Assembly (NCBI GenBank): GCA_016209725.1
Contig: JACQVO010000178.1
Location: 1 to 11,859 of the forward strand
Reading direction: 5' to 3'
Length of the DNA: 11,859 nucleotides
Origin: Candidatus Methylomirabilota bacterium
Lineage (GTDB): Bacteria > Methylomirabilota > Methylomirabilia > Methylomirabilales > 2-02-FULL-66-22
Part shown: positions 6,902 to 11,859 of the stretch, one piece after another
Layout: the number at the start of each line of letters is the position of its first letter
How positions within the stretch are numbered: the stretch's first letter is position 1
The notes under the pieces: generated by a model
The model's database searches: none
What the model was told of the DNA's origin: nothing
The model's input: only the letters and a program-made list of their open reading frames with translations
Position numbers and translations under genes: made by a program

Positions 6902-7537
6902 GTGCGTGACCCCCTCCGCGGCATCGCCCGCATTCCCACCGCCGTCCTGTCGGACGCCCTGGGTCGGCTGGGGACCATGGCCGCCGCCATCAAGCCGGTG
7001 TGGCCCGGGATGCGCCTGACCGGGATCGCCCATACGGTCCGCTGTTTCCCGGGAGACTATCTCACCCTCCTCAAGGCACTGGCGGAGGCGCGAGAGGGGG
7101 AGGTTCTCGTCGTGGACGGGGGCGGGGTGCAGGAGGCCGCCCTGCTGGGCAAGCTCATGGCCATGGAGGCGCGGCGCAAGGGGCTCCGCGGCTTCGTGGT
7201 CGACGGCGCGGTACGGGACCTGCGCGGCCTGCAGGAGGTCGGGGTTCCCGTTTTTGCCCGGGCCGCCACGCCGCGGGTGGGCACGGCGGAACATGTGCTG
7301 GAGACCCAGATCCCCATCATCTGTGGGGGCGCGCCGGTGCAGCCGGGGGACATCGTTCACGGCGACGAGGACGGCGTGGTGGTCTTCGGCGCCAAGCGGC
7401 TGCGCGGTGTGGAATCTCGCGCCGTCGAAGTCCAGCGCCACGAGGCCGAGGTGGTGCGCAAGCTGAAGCGGGGTCGCCCCCTGGCCGAGCTCATGAATCT
7501 TTTTGACCGCCTGATCGAACTGCGAAAGCGAGGTTGA
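6902..7537 (+). CDS. RraA / 4-hydroxy-4-methyl-2-oxoglutarate aldolase family protein
   Basis: Family covers HMG/CHA aldolases (cleave 4-hydroxy-4-methyl-2-oxoglutarate to two pyruvates; many also decarboxylate oxaloacetate) and the RNase E regulator RraA. I start at GTG 6902 (MRDPLRGIARIP): GAGG lies seven bases upstream and the family N-terminus fits there; the TTG 23 codons earlier has neither. In the 211-residue product, GDYLTLLKAL (51-60), VVDGGGVQEAALLG (70-83) and the substrate/metal motif DGAVRD (Asp101, Arg105, Asp106) are visible, followed by PVFAR (116-120). The GG-A-G pattern and DGxxRD favour an aldolase over a true RraA regulator. The stop codon is two bases before the ATG of the CoA-transferase gene, indicating coupling and a catabolic role. 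The exact substrate is unknown. Confidence 0.88.
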   Translation: MRDPLRGIARIPTAVLSDALGRLGTMAAAIKPVWPGMRLTGIAHTVRCFPGDYLTLLKALAEAREGEVLVVDGGGVQEAALLGKLMAMEARRKGLRGFVVDGAVRDLRGLQEVGVPVFARAATPRVGTAEHVLETQIPIICGGAPVQPGDIVHGDEDGVVVFGAKRLRGVESRAVEVQRHEAEVVRKLKRGRPLAELMNLFDRLIELRKRG

Positions 7538-7539
7538 AC

Positions 7540-8724
7540 ATGTCCGGTCCTCTGGTGGGGGTTCGCGTTCTGGACCTCACCCGGGTGCTGGCCGGGCCGT
7601 ACACGACCATGCTCCTGGCCGACCTGGGCGCGGAGGTCGTCAAGGTCGAGGAGCCCGGCGTGGGAGACGAGGCCAGGCGTATCGGTCCATTCCTGGATGG
7701 GGTGAGTACCTATTTTGCCAGCATCAATCGGGGGAAGAAAGGCCTGTGCCTGAACCTCAAGTCCGAGTCGGGACGGCGGCTCTTCCTGGACCTGGTCCGG
7801 AAGGCGGATGTCCTGGTCGAGAACTACCGCCCGGGCGTCATGCGGCGGCTGGGGCTCGACTACGAGACCCTGCGGGCCCACAACCCCGGGCTGGTCTATG
7901 CCGCCTGTTCGGGCTTCGGCCAGACGGGCCCGTATGCGCCCCGGGGTGCCTACGACATGATCGTCCAGGGGATGGGCGGCGTGATGAGCATCACCGGCGA
8001 ACCGGGAAGACCTCCGGTCCGCGTCGGGACATCCATCGGCGACATCGCCGCTGCGCTCTTCACGACCATCGGGATCCTGGCGGCGCTCTGCCATGCCCGG
8101 GCCACGGGCGCGGGGCAGCAGGTGGACGTCGGCATGCTGGATTGTCAGGTGGCCATCCTGGAAAACGCCGTCATGCGCCACCTGGTGACCGGCGAGATCC
8201 CGGGACCGCTCGGCTCCCGCCACCCCTCCATCGCCCCCTTCGAGGCCTTTCCGGCGGCGGACGGGCACGTCATCCTGGCGGTGGGGACCAAGCAGTGGGA
8301 GCGCTTCTGCGAGGCCATCGGCCGCGCCGATCTGGTGCACCACCCCCGCTTCGCCACCAACGCCCTCCGGGCGGAACACGTGGAGGAGCTGAGGGAGATC
8401 CTGGTTCCCATCACCCGCCAAAAAAGGGTCGCGACCTGGGTGAGCGAGATGGAAGCCATCGGGGTTCCCTGCGGACCCGTCAACACGCTGGACCAGGTGG
8501 TCCGGGACCCTCAGATCAAGGCGCGGGAGATGCTCGTGGAGATTCTGGACCCCGAGGCCGGCCCCATCACGATGGCCGGCCTGCCCATCAAGCTGTCGGC
8601 GACGCCGGGAACGGTGCAGGGGCGGGCGCCGCGCTTGGGGGAACATACGGACGACGTGCTCGCCGAATGGCTGTACTTGCCGGGTGACGAGGTGGCTCGC
8701 CTGCAGCAGGAAGGGGTCGTCTAG
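7540..8724 (+). CDS. CaiB/BaiF (class III) CoA-transferase family protein
   Basis: Class III CoA-transferases move CoA between organic acids through an aspartyl-CoA thioester. The start is ATG 7540 (MSGPLVGVRVLDLTRVLAGP) with GCGAGG upstream; the TTG two codons earlier is inside the preceding gene's stop region. The 394-residue product has normal family length. Visible features: LDLTRVLAGPYTTMLLADLGAEVVKVE (11-37), SINRGKKGLCLNLK (61-74), VENYRPGVMRRLGLDY (93-108), GFGQTGPYAPRGAYD with the catalytic aspartate at 139, the GTSIGDIAAAL segment, and IGVPCGPVNTLDQVVRDPQ near the C-terminus. It forms an operon with the RraA-like gene and is followed by a terminator. Acyl substrates cannot be read from sequence; formate/oxalate, carnitine, itaconate/mesaconate and aromatic acids are all used in this family. 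Confidence 0.94.
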   Translation: MSGPLVGVRVLDLTRVLAGPYTTMLLADLGAEVVKVEEPGVGDEARRIGPFLDGVSTYFASINRGKKGLCLNLKSESGRRLFLDLVRKADVLVENYRPGVMRRLGLDYETLRAHNPGLVYAACSGFGQTGPYAPRGAYDMIVQGMGGVMSITGEPGRPPVRVGTSIGDIAAALFTTIGILAALCHARATGAGQQVDVGMLDCQVAILENAVMRHLVTGEIPGPLGSRHPSIAPFEAFPAADGHVILAVGTKQWERFCEAIGRADLVHHPRFATNALRAEHVEELREILVPITRQKRVATWVSEMEAIGVPCGPVNTLDQVVRDPQIKAREMLVEILDPEAGPITMAGLPIKLSATPGTVQGRAPRLGEHTDDVLAEWLYLPGDEVARLQQEGVV

Positions 8725-8736
8725 AGAACGCAATGC

Positions 8737-8787
8737 AAAACCGCCAACGGACAACTGACAACCGAACAGAACCGTTGTCCGGTTTTT
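8737..8787 (+). terminator. Intrinsic terminator after the CoA-transferase gene
   Basis: CGGACAAC (8748-8755) pairs with GTTGTCCG (8774-8781) and is followed by GTTTTT (T-run 8783-8787), 23 bases or more after the stop at 8724. AAAACC (8737-8742) can extend the stem against GGTTTT (8781-8786), which also makes it usable in the opposite direction. Confidence 0.62.
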
Positions 8788-8832
8788 CGATATCGGTGTC
8801 GGCTGTCAGTTCGAATTGTCGGTTGTCGGTTT
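8738..8832. repeat. Imperfect inverted repeat flanking the terminator
   Basis: AAACCGCCAACGGACAA (8738-8754) and the reverse complement of TTGTCGGTTGTCGGTTT (8816-8832) agree at 15 of 17 positions. The right arm holds a short internal duplication (TTGTCGG TTGTCGG), and related GACAAC/TGTCGG words fill the space between. No gene is encoded. It resembles the CGGTTGCCG repeats near 1400. Confidence 0.45.
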
Positions 8833-8860
8833 GGAGCTTTTCATTGTCGCGGAGTCGATG

Positions 8861-9262
8861 ATGAACGCGATTGGGGTGGCCTCCCTGGTGGTCCTGGCTG
8901 TGGTGAGCGTGCTGTGGACCGTCCTGTTGGTTGCGGTCCTGTTGGAGCTGCGCCGGGCCTCCTGGCGCCTCCAGGAGTTCATCCGGACGCTGGAGCTGGA
9001 TCTGCGGCCGGTGATCCAGGAGGCGCGGGAAGGGATCCGCACCGCGGCCAAGGCTGCCCAGGGGGTGGCGGATGGCACGGCGCGCCTCCGCGGGGCGCTG
9101 GCAGCCGTGGAGGAGGCCGGCGAGAATCTCCGGGCGACCACCGGCGTGATCCGCGCCGTCTTTGGATCGCGGCTCATCCCGGTTGCGGGCGTCCTGGCGG
9201 GAGTCCGGGCCGGGGTCAAGACGCTGTGGAAGCGGTATGGACGAAGGAGGGAACCGTCATGA
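8861..9262 (+). CDS. DUF948-like single-pass membrane protein
   Basis: A 133-residue protein with one N-terminal membrane segment (about 5-27, GVASLVVLAVVSVLWTVLLVAVL) followed by a long helical, heptad-like region rich in Leu, Glu, Arg and Ala (LELRRASWRLQEF onward) and a second mildly hydrophobic patch near the C-terminus (LIPVAGVLAGVRAG). This is the layout of DUF948 proteins. The start is the second of two adjacent ATGs (8861), which has GGAG six bases upstream; ATG 8858 is one codon earlier. The stop overlaps the ATG of the next gene (ATGA, 9259-9262), and pairing with a YtxH-domain protein is common for DUF948, which supports the call. A role in envelope organisation or stress is likely but undefined. 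Confidence 0.7.
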   Translation: MNAIGVASLVVLAVVSVLWTVLLVAVLLELRRASWRLQEFIRTLELDLRPVIQEAREGIRTAAKAAQGVADGTARLRGALAAVEEAGENLRATTGVIRAVFGSRLIPVAGVLAGVRAGVKTLWKRYGRRREPS

Positions 9263-9570
9263 GTGAAGAGCGTGGATACTCTGCGGCGGCCGTCGCCCTG
9301 GGCTTCATCCTGGGCGGCGTCCTGGGAGGCTGCCTGGCCATGCTGTTTGCGCCCGACTCGGGGCGACGGACCCGGGAGCGCCTGCGGGACCTGGCCGCCG
9401 ACATGCGGGACAAGACGATTGACATGTCCGAGGACCTCCGGGACAAGGCCGAGGAGGCGATCGAGCGTGGCCGCGAGGTCCTGGAGGAGAAGAAGTCGAT
9501 CCTGTCGGCCGCCGTGCAGGCCGGCAAGCAGGCCATGCAGCGCGAGCGCGAGCGTTTGTCTACCCCGTGA
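9259..9570 (+). CDS. YtxH-domain protein
   Basis: A 103-residue protein with the YtxH pattern: a glycine-rich membrane segment (ALGFILGGVLGGCLAMLFAP, about residues 13-32) ending in the conserved LFAPDSGRRTRERL (29-42), then an amphipathic charged helix with repeated DxxDxxED(L)RDKAEE-type segments (LAADMRDK, SEDLRDKAEEAIERGREVLEEKK). YtxH proteins are small membrane-associated proteins linked to general stress in Bacillus; function is poorly known. ATG 9259 lies within the stop region of the DUF948-like gene, with GGAGGG a few bases upstream, so translation is coupled. The C-terminus (QRERERLSTP) is intact. Confidence in the domain is high and in any function low. Confidence 0.82.
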   Translation: MSEERGYSAAAVALGFILGGVLGGCLAMLFAPDSGRRTRERLRDLAADMRDKTIDMSEDLRDKAEEAIERGREVLEEKKSILSAAVQAGKQAMQRERERLSTP

Positions 9571-9583
9571 TCCGACCCCCACT

Positions 9584-9643
9584 GCGGGCAAGTACATGTC
9601 GTCGGTCTCGGGCTGGCCTGGGGTGAGGATGGCTTTTGCCCGC
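9584..9643. repeat. 8-bp perfect inverted repeat after the YtxH gene
   Basis: GCGGGCAA (9584-9591) and TTGCCCGC (9636-9643) are perfect complements 44 bases apart, beginning 14 bases after the YtxH stop. There is no T-run after the right arm, so a standard terminator is not clear; it may be a loose hairpin protecting the transcript end. Confidence 0.3.
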
Positions 9644-9728
9644 TGACGGGATGGGAGGGGGAGGGATGGGTATCTCCGAGAGTGAGGAACCCATGGGGAT
9701 GGCTGTCCGCTCGCGAGAGGGACGGGGG

Positions 9729-9814
9729 GGACTGGTTTCCCCCGCACCGTGCGGGGCTGAAGTCCAGGGTTCTGGTCTCCACGCCGGCCGGGACGAAGGG
9801 CTGGAGGAGACCGG
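9729..9814 (+). promoter_or_regulatory. Structured leader of the dehydrogenase gene; second hairpin covers the ribosome binding site
   Basis: Hairpin 1: GGACT (9729-9733) with AGTCC (9761-9765), an internal loop (GGTTTC / CTGA), then CCCCGCA (9740-9746) with TGCGGGG (9750-9756) and a CCG loop. Hairpin 2: CTGGTCTCC (9772-9780) with GGAGACCGG (9806-9814), nine pairs including one G-U, ending on the base before the ATG and including part of the Shine-Dalgarno GGAGG (9803-9807). This could control translation. No known riboswitch class was recognised. Confidence 0.42.
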
Positions 9815-10831
9815 ATGAAGACGATCGTCCTCGAAAAGCCGGGCTCCTTTCAACTGGCGGAGACGGCGGTGCCGGGAGCCCCGCGGCCGGGCGAGGCCCT
9901 GGTGCGCGTACGCCGCGTGGGGATCTGCGGGTCGGACCTCCACGCGTTCAGGGGGAAGCAGCCCTTCTTCAGCTACCCGCGCATCGTGGGTCACGAGTTG
10001 GGAGTCGAGGTCGTCGCCCTCGGAGGGGACGTGTCCCACCTTGCCGCCGGCGACCGGTGCGCCGTGGAACCCTACCTGCACTGCGGCCGGTGCATCGCAT
10101 GCCGCCGCGGCAAGACGAACTGCTGTGTGGCCCTCCAGGTCTTGGGGGTGCATCTGGATGGCGGCATGCGCGAGTTGATGACCGTTCCCGCCGGGAAGCT
10201 GCATCCGTCGCAGCGCCTTTCCGTGGACCAGCTCGCGCTGATCGAGATGCTCACGATCGGGGCGCATGCCGTCCGGCGGGCCGAGTTGGAGGAAGGGGAA
10301 TGCGCCCTCGTCGTCGGGGCCGGACCCATCGGCCTGTCGGTCATCCGGTTCGCGCAGCTCTCCGGGGCCAAAGTCCTCGTCCTGGAGATCGGCCAGCGAC
10401 GACGCCAGTTCTGCCGCCAGCACCTGAAGGTTGAAACGTGTCTCGACGGGAAAACCGATCCGGTCGCGGAACTCCAGGCCCTGCTCCACGGGGACCTGCC
10501 GACGACGGTCTTCGAGGCCACCGGCAATCCGAATGCCATGATGGGCTCGGTTCAGTACGTCGCCAACGGGGGCAAGCTGGTCTTCGTGTCCCTGGTTCAG
10601 GGCGACCTGACGTTTCGCGACACGGAGCTTCACCGGCGGGAACTCACCTTGCTCCGCAGCCGGAACTCGACGGGCGCGGACTTCGCCTGGGCCATTCAGA
10701 TGGTGGAAGAGGGCAAGATCGATCTCATTCCGTGGATCACCCATCGGGCCCCGGCCGACCGGATGGTCGCGGACTTTCCCTCCTGGCTGGACCCTGAGCG
10801 GGGCGTGATCAAGGCGGTGGTGGAGTTCTGA
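9815..10831 (+). CDS. Zinc-dependent medium-chain alcohol/polyol dehydrogenase
   Basis: Cytoplasmic NAD(P)-dependent oxidoreductase of the medium-chain dehydrogenase family, resembling sugar-acid and polyol dehydrogenases such as L-galactonate oxidoreductase. The 338-residue product has the catalytic zinc ligands Cys38 (GICGSDLH) and His60-Glu61 (GHELGVEV), the structural zinc set Cys90, Cys93, Cys96 and Cys104, a Glu144 at the usual third-ligand position (IEMLTIGAHAV), and a Rossmann fold with VVGAGPIG (166-173). Glu191 ends the second strand, favouring NAD over NADP. ATG 9815 has GGAGG upstream, but this site is partly paired in a leader hairpin. No gene follows on the same transcript for 320 bases. 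Likely substrate is a sugar acid or secondary alcohol; the Tat-exported binding protein downstream might supply it, but nothing links them directly. Confidence 0.93.
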   Translation: MKTIVLEKPGSFQLAETAVPGAPRPGEALVRVRRVGICGSDLHAFRGKQPFFSYPRIVGHELGVEVVALGGDVSHLAAGDRCAVEPYLHCGRCIACRRGKTNCCVALQVLGVHLDGGMRELMTVPAGKLHPSQRLSVDQLALIEMLTIGAHAVRRAELEEGECALVVGAGPIGLSVIRFAQLSGAKVLVLEIGQRRRQFCRQHLKVETCLDGKTDPVAELQALLHGDLPTTVFEATGNPNAMMGSVQYVANGGKLVFVSLVQGDLTFRDTELHRRELTLLRSRNSTGADFAWAIQMVEEGKIDLIPWITHRAPADRMVADFPSWLDPERGVIKAVVEF

Positions 10832-11152
10832 CAGGATCCCTTCGGATTCTCTTCCCAGCGCATCAGCACCTGCAACAACTCGCCTACCCAAAAGCTGCCG
10901 TGCCCCGCAGTGAGGCCGTGCCGCATCACCCGCATGGCCGTTTGATCCCGGAGGCGTGGTAGTTGCCAGCCGGTCTGCCGGCACGGGACAAACTTGACAC
11001 CTTAGCTCTTGAATGATAGTTTTGGCCTCACGGTCCCTCCAAGTTCCCGGAAGGGGGCGAGAGTCCCGGTACTCGAGGACGGAGGGGGGATCGGTGAGGG
11101 GAGTGCACGCTGAGGTCAGGGTCTGGGTTCACAGGAAACAGGAGGGGGGACC
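10832..11152 (+). other. 321-bp intergenic region between dehydrogenase and binding-protein genes
   Basis: Holds a small hairpin (GCCGG-TCTG-CCGGC, 10969-10982) eleven bases before a good -35 box, a candidate promoter at 10994-11022, a G-rich leader of about 125 bases, and a strong ribosome binding site (AGGAGGGGGG, ending three bases before ATG 11153). No clear terminator for the dehydrogenase gene and no credible protein on either strand. Confidence 0.55.
10994..11022 (+). promoter_or_regulatory. Promoter for the solute-binding-protein gene
   Basis: A perfect TTGACA (10994-10999) is followed after 17 bases by TAGTTT (11017-11022), in a locally AT-richer stretch; GATAGT two bases earlier is an alternative -10. 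The GCCGG/CCGGC palindrome just upstream could be an operator but this is only positional. Confidence 0.5.
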
Positions 11153-11859
11153 ATGACACAGAGGAAGGGACGGCTCATCTCCAGGCGGGATTTCGTCAAG
11201 GCCGGGGCGGTGGCGGCGGGCGTGGGGCCTGCCATCATCATCCCCGGGCGGGCTGGCGCGGCGAAGAAGACGCTCAAGATCCAGCAGTGGGTGCACTTCG
11301 TCCCGCCGTATGACGAGTGGTTCAACAAGAAGTACGTAAAGGAATGGGGCGAGAAGAATGACACCGAAGTCACCGTAGACAACATCAACCTCGCCCTCAT
11401 TAACGCCCGCGCGGCCGCGGAGGTCTCTGCCCAGAAGGGCCACGACCTCCTCCAGTTCAACTGGCCGCCACCGGCCTTCGAGGAGCAGGTGGTGGACATG
11501 AAGGAAGTGTACCAGGAATGCGAGCGGAATTTCGGCAAGCCCATTGATCTGGCCATCAAGAGCACCTATAACCCGAAGACGAAGAAGTACTTTGCCTTCT
11601 CCCCATCCTTTACGCCCGACCCGGTGAACTACCGGCAGGACCTGTTCTCGCAGGTCGGAATGCCCAATGGTCCGCGGACCTGGGAGGACGTCCGGGTCGG
11701 CGGAGGAAAGATCAAGAAGCAGTTCGGAAATCCCGTGGGCGTCGGTCTGTCCAACGAGATCGACACGGGCATGGCCATGCGAACCATCATGTACGCCTTC
11801 GGGGCTCACGAGCAGGACGAGGCCGGGAACCTGATCCTCAACTCCAAGGAGACCCTGGA
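11153..11859 (+). CDS. Family 1 extracellular solute-binding protein, Tat-exported (partial, 3' end outside window)
   Basis: Periplasmic binding protein of an ABC importer for sugars or similar small organics. 235 codons are visible and the frame is open to the window end. ATG 11153 has AGGAGGGGGG directly upstream. The N-terminus is a twin-arginine signal: SRRDFVKAG (residues 10-18), a weakly hydrophobic core with AAGVGPAIIIPG and cleavage near GRAGA. The mature part has the family 1 pattern: WVHFVPPYDEWF, VTVDNINLALINARAAAEVSAQKGHDLLQFNW, then YFAFSPSFTPDPVNYRQDLFSQVG, with VNYR-DLF typical of the hinge region. Export through Tat implies folding with or without a cofactor in the cytoplasm before transport. 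Permease and ATPase genes are expected downstream of the window. Substrate unknown. Confidence 0.9.
   Translation, partial: MTQRKGRLISRRDFVKAGAVAAGVGPAIIIPGRAGAAKKTLKIQQWVHFVPPYDEWFNKKYVKEWGEKNDTEVTVDNINLALINARAAAEVSAQKGHDLLQFNWPPPAFEEQVVDMKEVYQECERNFGKPIDLAIKSTYNPKTKKYFAFSPSFTPDPVNYRQDLFSQVGMPNGPRTWEDVRVGGGKIKKQFGNPVGVGLSNEIDTGMAMRTIMYAFGAHEQDEAGNLILNSKETL

Noticed and set aside
6224..8754. Two long minus-strand frames (6224-7441 and 7357-8754) opposite the cyclase, RraA-like and CoA-transferase genes
   Set aside because: Their products are rich in His, Gly, Pro and Arg without recognisable motifs, as expected from the antisense of GC-rich genes.
9735..9762. A 28-base segment around CCCCGCACCGTGCGGGG that looks like a type I-E CRISPR repeat
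   Set aside because: Only one copy is present, there are no spacers and no cas genes nearby. It is better explained as a leader hairpin.
9560..10984. 474-codon minus-strand frame opposite the dehydrogenase gene
   Set aside because: It covers a fully motif-supported dehydrogenase on the plus strand, and its own product has no recognisable domain.

Overview
The window is GC-rich (roughly two thirds G+C by eye), gene-dense bacterial DNA with solid Shine-Dalgarno sites and many short gaps or overlaps. The mix of genes recalls uncultured soil or subsurface lineages such as Candidatus Rokubacteria/Methylomirabilota: a PhnCDE-type transporter beside selD, a cyclase/RraA/CaiB cassette, a DUF948-YtxH pair and several ABC solute-binding proteins. 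That lineage is a guess from gene content only.

Left part, minus strand (5682 down to 1). Reading in the direction of transcription: a 49-residue zinc-ribbon protein and a secreted double-PDZ protein joined by an ATGA overlap; then selD, a TVP38/DedA-type membrane protein, a PhnD-like binding protein, a 42-codon remnant resembling the selenium-metabolism protein YedF, a PhnC-like ATPase and the start of a PhnE-like permease that runs off the window. I read selD through the permease as a selenium module: import of a selenium oxyanion followed by activation to selenophosphate. The binding protein resembles the branch usually annotated as putative selenate binding protein more than true phosphonate PhnD. 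selD is itself a selenoprotein: its catalytic residue is an in-frame TGA (4509-4511) with a SECIS-like hairpin just downstream. A plain ORF caller would start the gene 27 codons too late and lose the active site. The host must therefore decode UGA as selenocysteine (selA, selB and selC expected elsewhere).

Middle part, plus strand (5861 to 8787). A TTGACA promoter and a 5'-UTR hairpin with a U-tract precede a secreted cyclase-family protein whose metal-binding motif is altered. Then come an RraA/HMG-aldolase-like protein and, two bases after its stop, a class III (CaiB/BaiF) CoA-transferase, closed by an intrinsic terminator. These look like a small organic-acid catabolic cassette of unknown substrate.

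Right part, plus strand (8861 to 11859). A DUF948-like membrane protein overlaps a YtxH-domain protein. A zinc-dependent medium-chain dehydrogenase follows, behind a leader with two hairpins, the second of which covers its ribosome binding site. Last is a Tat-exported family 1 solute-binding protein with its own promoter, cut by the window end. Two intergenic regions (about 1400 and 8740-8832) carry short repeats with a shared CGGTTGYCG core. No rRNA, tRNA, CRISPR array, transposase or phage gene was seen.
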